Origin: Mucilaginibacter sp.
Lineage (GTDB): Bacteria; Bacteroidota; Bacteroidia; Sphingobacteriales; Sphingobacteriaceae
NCBI GenBank assembly: GCA_028288025.1
Contig: JAQBOM010000006.1
Span: 1-64,000 of the forward strand
Direction of reading: 5' to 3'
DNA: 64,000 bases
This document shows, piece by piece, positions 51,275 to 59,684 of the stretch. The notes beneath the pieces were generated by a model. It made no database searches, had not been told where the DNA came from, and worked only from the letters and a program-made list of their open reading frames with translations. Made by a program: the position numbers and the translations under genes. The number at the start of each line of letters is the position of its first letter. Position 1 is the first letter of the stretch.

Positions 51275-52009
51275 ATGAAAGCACTGGTATGTATAAGCAA
51301 TGTTCCTGATACCACGACAAAAATAACTTTTACTGATAATAACACCCAATTTAATACCAATGGGGTTCAATTTATATTAAACCCGTATGATGAGATAGCC
51401 CTGGCGCGTGCAATTGAGCTAACAGAGGGCAATGGCTCGGTCACCGTTATAAATGTTGGCGAAGCAAACACAGAGCCCACTATCCGCAAGGCATTGGCTA
51501 TCGGGGCGACTGACGCGGTGCGGATCAACGCAAAACCCCACGACGCCTGGTTTGTAGCCTATCAAATAGCCCAATACATAAAAGCAAATCCGTTCGACCT
51601 TATACTAACCGGCCGCGAATCTATCGATTACAATGGATCGAAAGTAGCCGGAATGCTTGGTGAGTTGCTGGATATCCCTTCTGTTTCCATCATAAAGAAA
51701 TTAGAAGTGAACGGCAATGAGGCGACAGTTGAGCGCGAAATTGAAGGCGGCAAAGAAATACTTACAATACCCCTCCCATTTGTAGCAGGTACGGCCGAAG
51801 GCGTTGCTGAACCTAAAATACCCAACATGCGGGGCATTATGTCGGCCCGAATCAAACCATTGAGCGTTATTGAACCGGTTGAGGTAAAAACTTTTTCGGA
51901 AATAATAGGTTATGAAACACCTGCCCCACGCGGCCAGGTTAAATTGGTACCGGCGAGCGACCCGGCGAAACTGGTTGAACTGCTGCACGCAGAGGCCAGG
52001 GTAATATAA
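51275..52009 (+). CDS. etfB: Electron transfer flavoprotein, beta subunit
   Basis: Small subunit of the heterodimeric FAD/AMP-containing carrier that passes electrons from acyl-CoA dehydrogenases toward the quinone pool. 244 residues. The start MKALVCISNVPDTTTKITF, the AMP-binding region VTVINVGEANTEPTIRKALA, and LILTGRESIDYNGSKVAGML plus EREIEGGKEILTIPLPFV are typical of EtfB. The ATG at 51275 is chosen over an ATG 18 bp upstream because the conserved sequence begins at MKALV. etfA follows after 40 bp. Confidence 0.96.
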   Translation: MKALVCISNVPDTTTKITFTDNNTQFNTNGVQFILNPYDEIALARAIELTEGNGSVTVINVGEANTEPTIRKALAIGATDAVRINAKPHDAWFVAYQIAQYIKANPFDLILTGRESIDYNGSKVAGMLGELLDIPSVSIIKKLEVNGNEATVEREIEGGKEILTIPLPFVAGTAEGVAEPKIPNMRGIMSARIKPLSVIEPVEVKTFSEIIGYETPAPRGQVKLVPASDPAKLVELLHAEARVI

Positions 52010-52049
52010 ATAAAAACATAAACCAGGTGCATAACCTTAGTATTTTAAT

Positions 52050-53027
52050 ATGCCAGTTTTAATCTATACGGAAAATTCAGAGGGTAAATTCAAAAAATCA
52101 ACTTTTGAAGCCGTTTCTTATGCGCGTGCTATAGCCGATCAGAATAACACCAGCCTTACAGCTATTTCGATAGGCAATGTAAGCGCAGGTGAACTGCAAA
52201 ATATTGGAAAATATGGCGCCGAAAAAGTGCTGAACGTTTCGGGCGGAAAACTGAAAGATTTTGTCAACCAGGCTTACGCTTCGGTAATCGCAGAAGCTGC
52301 GAAAAAAATCGGCGCTGACATTATTGTATTATCAAATTCATTTTCGGGCCGGGGTTTGGCGCCACGGATCGGCGTTAAGCTGGAAGCCGGTGTTATTGAC
52401 GGCGCAGTAGCATTGCCCGAACAAAAAGATGGAAAATTTACGGTTAAAAAGACGGCATTTTCTGGCAAAGCATTTGCTACTGTTGAATTAACATCGGCAA
52501 ATAAGGTTATTGCGTTAACGCCAAATGCATACAAAATTGTCGAAAAAGGTTCGGCGGCTGCGATTGAGGATTTTAGTCCGGAAGTTAACGCGTCGGATTT
52601 TAAAGCGATGATAAAAGAAATTGTCCGGTCAACCGATAAAGTTTCCTTGCCTGATGCAGAAATTGTTGTTTCGGGCGGCCGCGGTTTAAAAGGGCCCGAG
52701 AACTGGGGAATGCTGGAAGAATTAGCCGATGTGTTAGGTGCTGCGCTGGCTTGCTCAAAACCGGTATCCGACGCTGATTGGCGCCCGCACAGCGAGCACG
52801 TTGGTCAAACCGGTATTGCTGTCAGTCCAAATTTGTATATTGCAGTAGGAATTTCAGGAGCCATACAGCACCTGGCCGGGGTTAGTTCTTCGAAAGTTAT
52901 TGTCGTTATAAACAAAGATGCTGAAGCGCCGTTTTTTAAGGTGGCGGATTACGGCATCGTTGGTGATGCTTTTGAAGTGGTACCCCAATTAATTAAGGCG
53001 ATTAAAGAATATAAAGCTTTAGCATAA
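52050..53027 (+). CDS. etfA: Electron transfer flavoprotein, alpha subunit
   Basis: Large ETF subunit, 325 residues, carrying the FAD. The C-terminal FAD domain shows VVSGGRGLKGPENWGMLEEL near 205-225, KPVSDADWRPHSEHVGQTGI near 243-262 and YIAVGISGAIQHLAGVSSSK near 270-290, all EtfA signatures. It is 40 bp downstream of etfB and forms an operon with it. Confidence 0.96.
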   Translation: MPVLIYTENSEGKFKKSTFEAVSYARAIADQNNTSLTAISIGNVSAGELQNIGKYGAEKVLNVSGGKLKDFVNQAYASVIAEAAKKIGADIIVLSNSFSGRGLAPRIGVKLEAGVIDGAVALPEQKDGKFTVKKTAFSGKAFATVELTSANKVIALTPNAYKIVEKGSAAAIEDFSPEVNASDFKAMIKEIVRSTDKVSLPDAEIVVSGGRGLKGPENWGMLEELADVLGAALACSKPVSDADWRPHSEHVGQTGIAVSPNLYIAVGISGAIQHLAGVSSSKVIVVINKDAEAPFFKVADYGIVGDAFEVVPQLIKAIKEYKALA

Positions 53028-53040
53028 AGGATAGGATGTG

Positions 53041-53652
53041 ATGGGTAATGACATGAAAAAAATAAAACTGGATATCGTTGGCTTATCTTACAGCCAAACA
53101 CAATCTGGTGCATATGCTTTGGTTTTAGGTGAAGTTAGCGGCCGGCGGAGGCTGCCGATCATTATTGGTAGTTTTGAAGCGCAGGCTATAGCTATTGAAA
53201 TAGAAAAAATGACACCCAGCAGGCCGCTTACACACGACCTCTTCAAAAGTTTCGGCCAGGCTTTTAATATCACTGTACAGGAAATCATTATTTACAACCT
53301 GGTAGATGGCATTTTTTATTCGAAACTAATCTGTTCCGATGGTAAAAAGGTAATTGAAATTGACGCCCGTACATCGGATGGGATCGCAGTTGCCGTTCGG
53401 TTTGATTGCCCGATATATACCTATGAGTTTATCCTGTCAACGGCCGGTATAGTAATTGAGGGCAATGATTTTGTTTACCTCGAGAACATCAACGAAACCC
53501 AGGAAGAAAAGACGACACCTGCCGCAACCGGCGGCTTTGCTGCTTTAAGTACTGATGAGTTGAAAACCAAGCTTCAGGAAGCCCTTTCTGAAGAATCATA
53601 CGAAAAAGCCGCAAAAATACGCGACGAGCTTAACCGCAGAAAAGCCTCTTGA
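53041..53652 (+). CDS. Bifunctional nuclease-domain protein with C-terminal UVR motif
   Basis: Protein of about 203 residues. The first 150 residues form the BFN (DUF151) domain: RRRLPIIIGSFEAQAIAIEI and ARTSDGIAVAVRFDCPIYTY are its conserved pieces, seen in plant and Thermotoga proteins with DNase/RNase activity. The C-terminal LKTKLQEALSEESYEKAAKI followed by RDELNRRK is a UVR motif as in UvrB/UvrC and ClpC adaptors, a protein-interaction helix pair. Start: ATG 53041, with GTG 53038 and ATG 53053 (MKKIKLDIVG) as alternatives. It lies 13 bp after etfA and should be cotranscribed. Confidence 0.92.
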   Translation: MGNDMKKIKLDIVGLSYSQTQSGAYALVLGEVSGRRRLPIIIGSFEAQAIAIEIEKMTPSRPLTHDLFKSFGQAFNITVQEIIIYNLVDGIFYSKLICSDGKKVIEIDARTSDGIAVAVRFDCPIYTYEFILSTAGIVIEGNDFVYLENINETQEEKTTPAATGGFAALSTDELKTKLQEALSEESYEKAAKIRDELNRRKAS

Positions 53653-53792
53653 GGAATTTCGGATTTCGGAATTGCGATTTCGGATTTATGATGATAGACG
53701 GCAGGATAAAGTTGCAAGCGCTAAAAAATAATTCGTCATCAGTTTTTGTTCGCTCAACTAAATCCAAAATTGGGAATCCGAAATCCGAAATC
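53653..53792. repeat. Inverted TTTCGGATTTCGGA word repeat
   Basis: The left part (53653-53687) repeats ATTTCGGATTTCGGAATT and the right part (53773-53792) reads GGAATCCGAAATCCGAAATC, its complement. It begins directly at the nuclease gene stop codon and lies before nupC. The same ATTTCGGATTT word occurs twice at 703-736 upstream of gyrA. Confidence 0.7.
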
Positions 53793-53834
53793 TTTTAATA
53801 TCTTAACCTCGATTTAAACTGACGCACACCAGAT

Positions 53835-55115
53835 ATGGAAAGATATACCGGGTTAATAGGTATTGTTTTAATTTTCGGAATAGCTTTTGCCATGTCAAAC
53901 AACAGGAAAGCAATCAATTACCGGGTTGTGTTATCAGGTTTAGGCATCCAGTTGCTGTTAGCCCTTTTTATTCTAAAAACTTCAATTGGTAAAGACATTT
54001 TCGGGTTTTTAGCAACTGTTGTAAAAAAAATATTGTCATTTTCAGACCAGGGTGCCGAGTTTGTTTTTGGTGTGATAGCCAATAAAGATTCGCAGCTTAC
54101 AAAAGTATTGGGTTCGCAATACAGCTTCATCTTTTTTTTCCGGGTGATCCCCACCATCATCTTTGTGGCTGTCATTATCAGCATCCTCTATCATATAGGC
54201 ATCATGCAGCGGGTGGTTAAAGCTTTCGCCTGGGTGGTTTACAAAATAATGGGCGTAAGCGGCGCCGAAGCAGTTTCAAATGTCGGCAGCACTTTCGTGG
54301 GACAGGTAGAGGCGCAAATAATGATCAAACCTTATTTGAAAGCCATGACGATGTCGGAGCTGCTGGCTTCCATGTCCGGCAGTATGGCATGCATAGCCGG
54401 CGGCGTAATGGCAACCTATATCGCTTTGGGTGTGCCGGCTGAGTTCCTGCTGGCAGCCAGTATAATGGCAGCTCCCGGAGCGTTGGTGATCTCAAAAATT
54501 GTATGGCCCGAAACTGAGGTGTCCGAAACCAAAGGCAAAGTAACGCTCGAGGTAAAAAAAGCCGACGCCAACCTTGTCGGCGCTATTTCGCATGGCGCGA
54601 GCGACGGCTTAAAAATAGGTTTAAATGTGATAGCCATGCTTATAGGCTTTATAGCTCTTATTGGTTTGGTTGATTATGTGCTGGGAAAAACAGGTTTCTT
54701 TTTAGCCAACAACCTGCACCTGACGTTAGATTTCATAAATATTGATTTGCAAACGCTTAGCTTAAAGCAAATACTCGGGTCGTTGTTTGCCGTATTTGCC
54801 TGGGCCATGGGCGTCCCGCATAAGGACATTAAAACAGCAGGCTCATTAATGGGAACCAAAATGGTGCTGAACGAATTTGTCGCTTATCTCGACCTGATAA
54901 AGATCAAAGGCACGATCGCACCAAAAACATTGGTCATTACAACTTTCGCGCTTTGCGGCTTTGCGAATTTCAGCTCAATTGCCATACAGGTTGGCGGTAT
55001 TGGCGAGCTGGCACCCGAAAGGCGCACGGACCTGACCAAACTGGGTGTAAGAGCGTTAATTTGCGGAACACTTGCCTCCTACCTTTCGGCAACTATCGCA
55101 GGTATATTGATGTAA
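53835..55115 (+). CDS. nupC: Concentrative nucleoside transporter (NupC family)
   Basis: Inner-membrane nucleoside:cation symporter of 426 residues with about ten helices. Signature parts are GVSGAEAVSNVGSTFVGQVE near 137-156 and PYLKAMTMSELLASMSGSMA near 162-182, the re-entrant and core helices that bind nucleoside, followed by ATYIALGVPAEFLLAASIMA and a late NEFVAYLDL motif. The gene follows the nuclease gene at 182 bp and overlaps in operon sense with the DUF3667 gene 3 bp downstream. Confidence 0.95.
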   Translation: MERYTGLIGIVLIFGIAFAMSNNRKAINYRVVLSGLGIQLLLALFILKTSIGKDIFGFLATVVKKILSFSDQGAEFVFGVIANKDSQLTKVLGSQYSFIFFFRVIPTIIFVAVIISILYHIGIMQRVVKAFAWVVYKIMGVSGAEAVSNVGSTFVGQVEAQIMIKPYLKAMTMSELLASMSGSMACIAGGVMATYIALGVPAEFLLAASIMAAPGALVISKIVWPETEVSETKGKVTLEVKKADANLVGAISHGASDGLKIGLNVIAMLIGFIALIGLVDYVLGKTGFFLANNLHLTLDFINIDLQTLSLKQILGSLFAVFAWAMGVPHKDIKTAGSLMGTKMVLNEFVAYLDLIKIKGTIAPKTLVITTFALCGFANFSSIAIQVGGIGELAPERRTDLTKLGVRALICGTLASYLSATIAGILM

Positions 55116-55118
55116 TCT

Positions 55119-56189
55119 ATGAAGAAACATTACCGGCACGAAAACGACTGCCTCAATTGCGGTACAACTTTAGAAGGCAAATTTTGCCACAACTGCGGCC
55201 AGGAGAACCTGCAGATAAAGGAAAGCTTTGGCCACATGATGAACCATGCCATAAGCGACTACTTCCATTTCGATCATCAGTTTTTCCACACCTTGAAGCC
55301 CCTTTTATTCAAACCGGGCAAACTCACCAACGAATACATGGCCGGCCGCCGCGCGCAATACCTGCACCCGGTAAAAATGTATATTTTTATCAGCATCGTT
55401 TATTTCCTGCTATTATTTCAAAGCGGCCAGGAAAAAGTTGCAGCCCCAAAAGTCACTGGTAAACCCGTGAATGTTGAAAAGGCTATCGACTCGGCCTATA
55501 AGGCAATAGAAAAAAATCCGAATTTAAGCGCCAGTCAAAAAAAGAAATTAGAAAAACAGATCGGCCGTTCCAAAAAAATCAGCAAACTCGGGTTCGTTAC
55601 CGTCACGGATTCGGATGAGGTTGATAAAAGAGGAAAGAATGGGTGGTTTCATCCCTCAACCGACGATACTGCCTACCATGAGTATATCAGCAGTCAAGAG
55701 AAATTACCGGCAGCAGAACGGGATAACTTCTTTCAAAGACAGTGGAACAAAAAAGCCTTGATTTACCGTGAAAAATATGGTGAGAGCGCCAAAGAAGTAT
55801 TGATAGAGGAGTTTAAGCATAATACACCCAAAATGATGTTTTTGCTGCTACCATTATTCGCTTTGATACTCAAAATCACGTTTTGGAAGAATAAAAAATA
55901 TTATGTGGAGCATATGATCTATTCCTTCCATTTTCATTGCTTCCTGTTCCTGTTTCTGATCGTGACCATGCTGCTTCAGCTGATTATACCCGCAAGCTGG
56001 GGAATCATCGACTGGTTGATGTTCGCTGCTACAATTTACATTATGTGGTATATCTACCGTTCATTAAGGGTAGTGTATCACCGCAGCCGGTTCAGGACCA
56101 TAAGTAAAATGATAGGCATGAGCTTTATGTACCTTTTTGCATTTACTTTCTGCGTCTGCCTTATCGTAGTTATTACAGCGTTCTTTTAG
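55119..56189 (+). CDS. DUF3667 zinc-ribbon membrane protein
   Basis: Protein of 356 residues with an N-terminal zinc ribbon (CLNCGTTLEGKFCHNCGQEN, four Cys in CxxC pairs, residues 11-30), then a conserved DYFHFDHQFFHTLKPLLFKP segment, a first membrane helix (near 92-107), a polar middle domain of about 110 residues rich in Lys, and three or four C-terminal helices. This is the DUF3667 family, frequent in Bacteroidota and of unknown function. It starts 3 bp after nupC and is convergent with the GH53 gene with 4 bp between. Confidence 0.9.
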   Translation: MKKHYRHENDCLNCGTTLEGKFCHNCGQENLQIKESFGHMMNHAISDYFHFDHQFFHTLKPLLFKPGKLTNEYMAGRRAQYLHPVKMYIFISIVYFLLLFQSGQEKVAAPKVTGKPVNVEKAIDSAYKAIEKNPNLSASQKKKLEKQIGRSKKISKLGFVTVTDSDEVDKRGKNGWFHPSTDDTAYHEYISSQEKLPAAERDNFFQRQWNKKALIYREKYGESAKEVLIEEFKHNTPKMMFLLLPLFALILKITFWKNKKYYVEHMIYSFHFHCFLFLFLIVTMLLQLIIPASWGIIDWLMFAATIYIMWYIYRSLRVVYHRSRFRTISKMIGMSFMYLFAFTFCVCLIVVITAFF

Positions 56190-56193
56190 GATG

Positions 56194-57237
56194 CTAATTG
56201 CCAAATGCGTCCAAAGCAATCGTAGGTTTACCGGTGTTGTCAAAAGCGCCTAACCCGTAATTCTGCCAGTTATATGCCTCGGGCTCCCAGTAAAAAACAC
56301 CCAAACCGTTTCCGTTGGCTACTGAATTTACTTTTGCTATAATATCCGTAAGAAAATCCCTGGCAGTTGAAGCGGCTGCAGCATCCATCCCAACTTCCAC
56401 TACCATGCAGGGGGTTGAGTAGCGTGCTACCATATCATTGATATTGGCAAGACATTGCGCATCCAGTGTTGACCAGTTGGCGGTTGACGGATAAAGCGAC
56501 ATACCGATAATATCCCATTGCGCCCCATTCGCCTTTAATCCATCGAACATCCACCTGAACATGGTATTATTGTAACCATTTGAAATATGCACAATTACCT
56601 TAGTCGTTGGGCTTACCGATTTTACCCCCGCATAACCGGCCTTTATCAATGCGGCAAAATTTGCCATATTTTTCGAGGCACGGCCATCTTCCCAAAGCAT
56701 GCCGTCATTGGTTTCATTGCCTACCTGCACCCAATCAGGCGTAATGCCATTGGTTTTTAATGTATTCATCGTGCTAACGGTATAGTTTTGCAGCGTAGTG
56801 GTCAATGTTGCAAAATCTAATGTTGCCCAGGCGGCTGGTTTAAACTGCTTGCCGGGATCAGCCCAGCTATCGCTGTAATGAAAGTCGATCATTATTTTCA
56901 TGCCGGCGTTTTTTGCCCGCAGCGCTTTTGCAACAAGATCCGCTGTGTTGCACCACCCGTCCGCAGGGTTAACCCATGCACGTAACCGGATAGCATTAAA
57001 GCCGAGGCTCTTCATCAGAGCGAACAAATCCTGCTGGCTGCCCGACTTATCGTAAAACTTTACGCCCGATGATTCCATTTGCGTTACCCAGCTTATATCC
57101 GCGCCTTTCGCAAATGACGAGGAAACAACCGGCGGCGTGTATGTGGGGATATGGGGATGTACCGTGCTTCCTTTATTTGAACATGAAACAACTAAAAACA
57201 GGGCAGTAATGACGTGTACACAGAATATTTTTTTCAT
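56194..57237 (-). CDS. Arabinogalactan endo-beta-1,4-galactanase (GH53) lipoprotein
   Basis: Extracellular galactan-degrading enzyme of 347 residues, lipobox VVSC (Cys near 19), so surface or periplasm bound. The TIM barrel has ADISWVTQMESSGVKFYD at the start, FNAIRLRAWVNP near 87, WVQVGNETNDGMLWEDG near 165-181 with the acid/base Glu, and MVVEVGMDAAAAS near 280 with the likely nucleophile Glu. It cleaves beta-1,4-galactan side chains of pectin in characterised members. It lies downstream of GH3 and GH9 genes on the same strand. Confidence 0.93.
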   Translation of the reverse strand: MKKIFCVHVITALFLVVSCSNKGSTVHPHIPTYTPPVVSSSFAKGADISWVTQMESSGVKFYDKSGSQQDLFALMKSLGFNAIRLRAWVNPADGWCNTADLVAKALRAKNAGMKIMIDFHYSDSWADPGKQFKPAAWATLDFATLTTTLQNYTVSTMNTLKTNGITPDWVQVGNETNDGMLWEDGRASKNMANFAALIKAGYAGVKSVSPTTKVIVHISNGYNNTMFRWMFDGLKANGAQWDIIGMSLYPSTANWSTLDAQCLANINDMVARYSTPCMVVEVGMDAAAASTARDFLTDIIAKVNSVANGNGLGVFYWEPEAYNWQNYGLGAFDNTGKPTIALDAFGN

Positions 57238-57379
57238 GGCCGGAAATTTAGCTTAATCGGGAAGTTAACTGGTTTTACAAATATAAACACAGCATCCAAA
57301 AATAAAATGTTTATTTGACATTTTATTTTTGGGTTAATTTATGCTGCTGAAACTTCCGGGAAATACCGATTATTGGATA

Positions 57380-59653
57380 CTATAACTTTCCTGATCGATC
57401 CGGTATATCATGGTTTGATATATAGTTAAAGTTTTGGACAAGATTCCCAACCTGTATCTTAAACTCGCCCGCTTCGGTAACCGTTTTACTTAAATCATTA
57501 ACAAAAGAAAGATCCTTCGGTGTAAGCTTAAAGGTAATTGTTTTAGTTTCTCCCGGCTGAAGGTCAATCTTATCATAAGCCCTCAGGCGTTTGGTATCCG
57601 GCGCTATACTGGCATACAACTGGCTGGTATATAGCAACACCGATTCTTTGCCCGCGCGTTGGCCTGTATTTTTTACATCAACCGAAACGGTCAGTGTTTC
57701 ATTATCGCTTAACGTTGGTTTGCTGATATGGAGGTTTGAATAAGCAAAAGTGGTATAGCTTAAACCAAAGCCAAATTCATAAAGCGGGTTATAACCGTGC
57801 TTGTCATCCGGGTTACCGTTTTCAAGATTTTTCCGGTAATAGTTTACCAATGAGTTGGGATATTGGGGATAGGTAACCGGCAATCTCCCGGATGGGTTCG
57901 CGTCTCCGAAAAGAATATCAGCAAGTGCATCTCCCCCTTCGTTACCCGCCAGGTAAGCCATAATCGTCGCCGATGATTTGCTTTCCGCCCGGGTAACGAT
58001 CCGGGGCCGTCCCTCTGCCAAAATCAAAACAATGGGTTTGCCGGTTTTAGCCAATTCCATTGCCAGCTCGGTTTGCGCTGCGGGAAGATTAAGGTCGTCG
58101 ATATTGCCTACATTCTCGGTATACGACATCTCTCCCAAACAAAGCACTATTACATCTGCATTTTTAGCAGCATTTACGGCGTCATTCATGTTTTGCTGGC
58201 TGTCGAAAGTAGCGCCGGGTTCAAAGGTGACATGTTCCTTTCCGATTTTTTGCTGAATGGCCTGCAAGATCGTATGCTTATTCACAGCAAATTTATCGGA
58301 TTGTTCGCCCTGCCAGGTATAGCTCCACCCGCCGTCCAAAGCGCGCATGGTATTGGCTGTTGGCCCTGCTACCAGTACTTTTACATCTTTTTTAAGCGGA
58401 AGGATATTATTGTTGTTCTTTAACAACGTAATGGCCTCTGTTGCTGCCTGCAGGCTTACATTGCGAAACTCGTCCGAGCCAAACTTCGGATAATCATCCG
58501 GGTTACCTACAGGGCGTTCGAACAGGCCCAACTGGTATTTCACTTTAAGTATGCGATGAACAGCTTCATTGATACGCGCCATCGACACTTTGCCTTCGTG
58601 CACCAGTTCTATCAGGTAATTATAAAAGGTATATTCATAAGGCACCATGCTCATATCCACACCGGCGTTAACCGCTATCATCACCGCATCTTTTTGCGTG
58701 GCGGCTACGTGGTGGCGGTCGTGCAGGTACTCGATGTCCTTCCAGTCCGTTACCGCGATACCATCAAAATGCAATTCGCCGCGCAACACATCGGTAAGCA
58801 TATATTTACTGGCATGCAACGGCACACCGTTTATCTCACCCGAATTGATCATGATGGTCCGCGCTCCTGCTTTAACAGCCTCGGCAAATGGTGGCAAGAA
58901 ATATTCGCGCATATAGCGGTCGGGTATCCAGGCGGGTGTGCGGTCTTTACCGCTCAAAGGATCACCATATCCCAGGTAATGTTTCATACAGGCGGCTACG
59001 TGGTATTTATCGCTTACATCATTGCCCTGGTAACCTGTAATTATTGCAGCGCCCATTGTTTTGATGAGATAAGGATCCTCGCCAAAAGTTTCATAGATAC
59101 GCGGCCACAGCGGCGATTTACCTAAGTCCAATACCGGCGAATAATTCCAGGGGATATAGCTTGCCCGGGTTTCGTATGCCGTGATCTCCCCTGCCCTATG
59201 TACAATATCCCTGTTAAAGGTTGCAGCCATGGCAATTTCCTGCGGAAACAAGGTGCTCCCGGTAGTGTAGGTTACTCCATGAATAGCATCGATGCCGTAT
59301 ATGACCGGTATTTTCAAACGGTCTTTTGCCGCCTCGGCCTGTATTGTCGAAACAACTTCGTACCAATGTTTACGGTCATATGCATGGCCAGTCACATTTA
59401 ATATTGAACCGACATGGTATTTTAAGATCGCCTCTTTTATTTTATCAGCGTCAATCAGGTGCACACCATTTTTATTGGTCGACACCACATCCGAAGTAAC
59501 TTCGGTCATCTGCCCCACTTTCTCCTCAAGCGTCATTTTTGCAATCAGGTCGTCCACTTTTTTATCGACAGCGCTAACCGCCTTTTTGGGTTGCGCCTGT
59601 AACAACAGCGCGTTTATGAGCATTAAACCCGCGACAATGGTAATTCTTTTCAT
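57380..59653 (-). CDS. bglX: Beta-glucosidase BglX-type (GH3)
   Basis: Exported glycosidase of 757 residues, signal MKRITIVAGLMLINALLLQA. The GH3 N-terminal barrel has IPVIYGIDAIHGVTYTTGST near 115, HYLGYGDPLSGKDRTPAW near 215 (KH motif), and FDGIAVTDWKDIEYLHD near 290 with the nucleophile Asp. The C-terminal domain has the acid/base-region LCLGEMSYTENVGN, and a fibronectin-III-like domain ends the protein (from about 650). It would remove glucose from cello-oligosaccharides made by the adjacent GH9 enzyme. Confidence 0.95.
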   Translation of the reverse strand: MKRITIVAGLMLINALLLQAQPKKAVSAVDKKVDDLIAKMTLEEKVGQMTEVTSDVVSTNKNGVHLIDADKIKEAILKYHVGSILNVTGHAYDRKHWYEVVSTIQAEAAKDRLKIPVIYGIDAIHGVTYTTGSTLFPQEIAMAATFNRDIVHRAGEITAYETRASYIPWNYSPVLDLGKSPLWPRIYETFGEDPYLIKTMGAAIITGYQGNDVSDKYHVAACMKHYLGYGDPLSGKDRTPAWIPDRYMREYFLPPFAEAVKAGARTIMINSGEINGVPLHASKYMLTDVLRGELHFDGIAVTDWKDIEYLHDRHHVAATQKDAVMIAVNAGVDMSMVPYEYTFYNYLIELVHEGKVSMARINEAVHRILKVKYQLGLFERPVGNPDDYPKFGSDEFRNVSLQAATEAITLLKNNNNILPLKKDVKVLVAGPTANTMRALDGGWSYTWQGEQSDKFAVNKHTILQAIQQKIGKEHVTFEPGATFDSQQNMNDAVNAAKNADVIVLCLGEMSYTENVGNIDDLNLPAAQTELAMELAKTGKPIVLILAEGRPRIVTRAESKSSATIMAYLAGNEGGDALADILFGDANPSGRLPVTYPQYPNSLVNYYRKNLENGNPDDKHGYNPLYEFGFGLSYTTFAYSNLHISKPTLSDNETLTVSVDVKNTGQRAGKESVLLYTSQLYASIAPDTKRLRAYDKIDLQPGETKTITFKLTPKDLSFVNDLSKTVTEAGEFKIQVGNLVQNFNYISNHDIPDRSGKL

Positions 59654-59684
59654 AATGATTTGGTTTGATTGGATTACAGATATA

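Noticed and set aside
54953..55462. Plus-strand frame of 169 codons across the end of nupC and the start of the DUF3667 gene
   Set aside because: Both overlapped genes are well supported; this frame is an out-of-phase shadow.
58556..59125. Plus-strand frame of 189 codons
   Set aside because: Antisense to the conserved GH3 domain.
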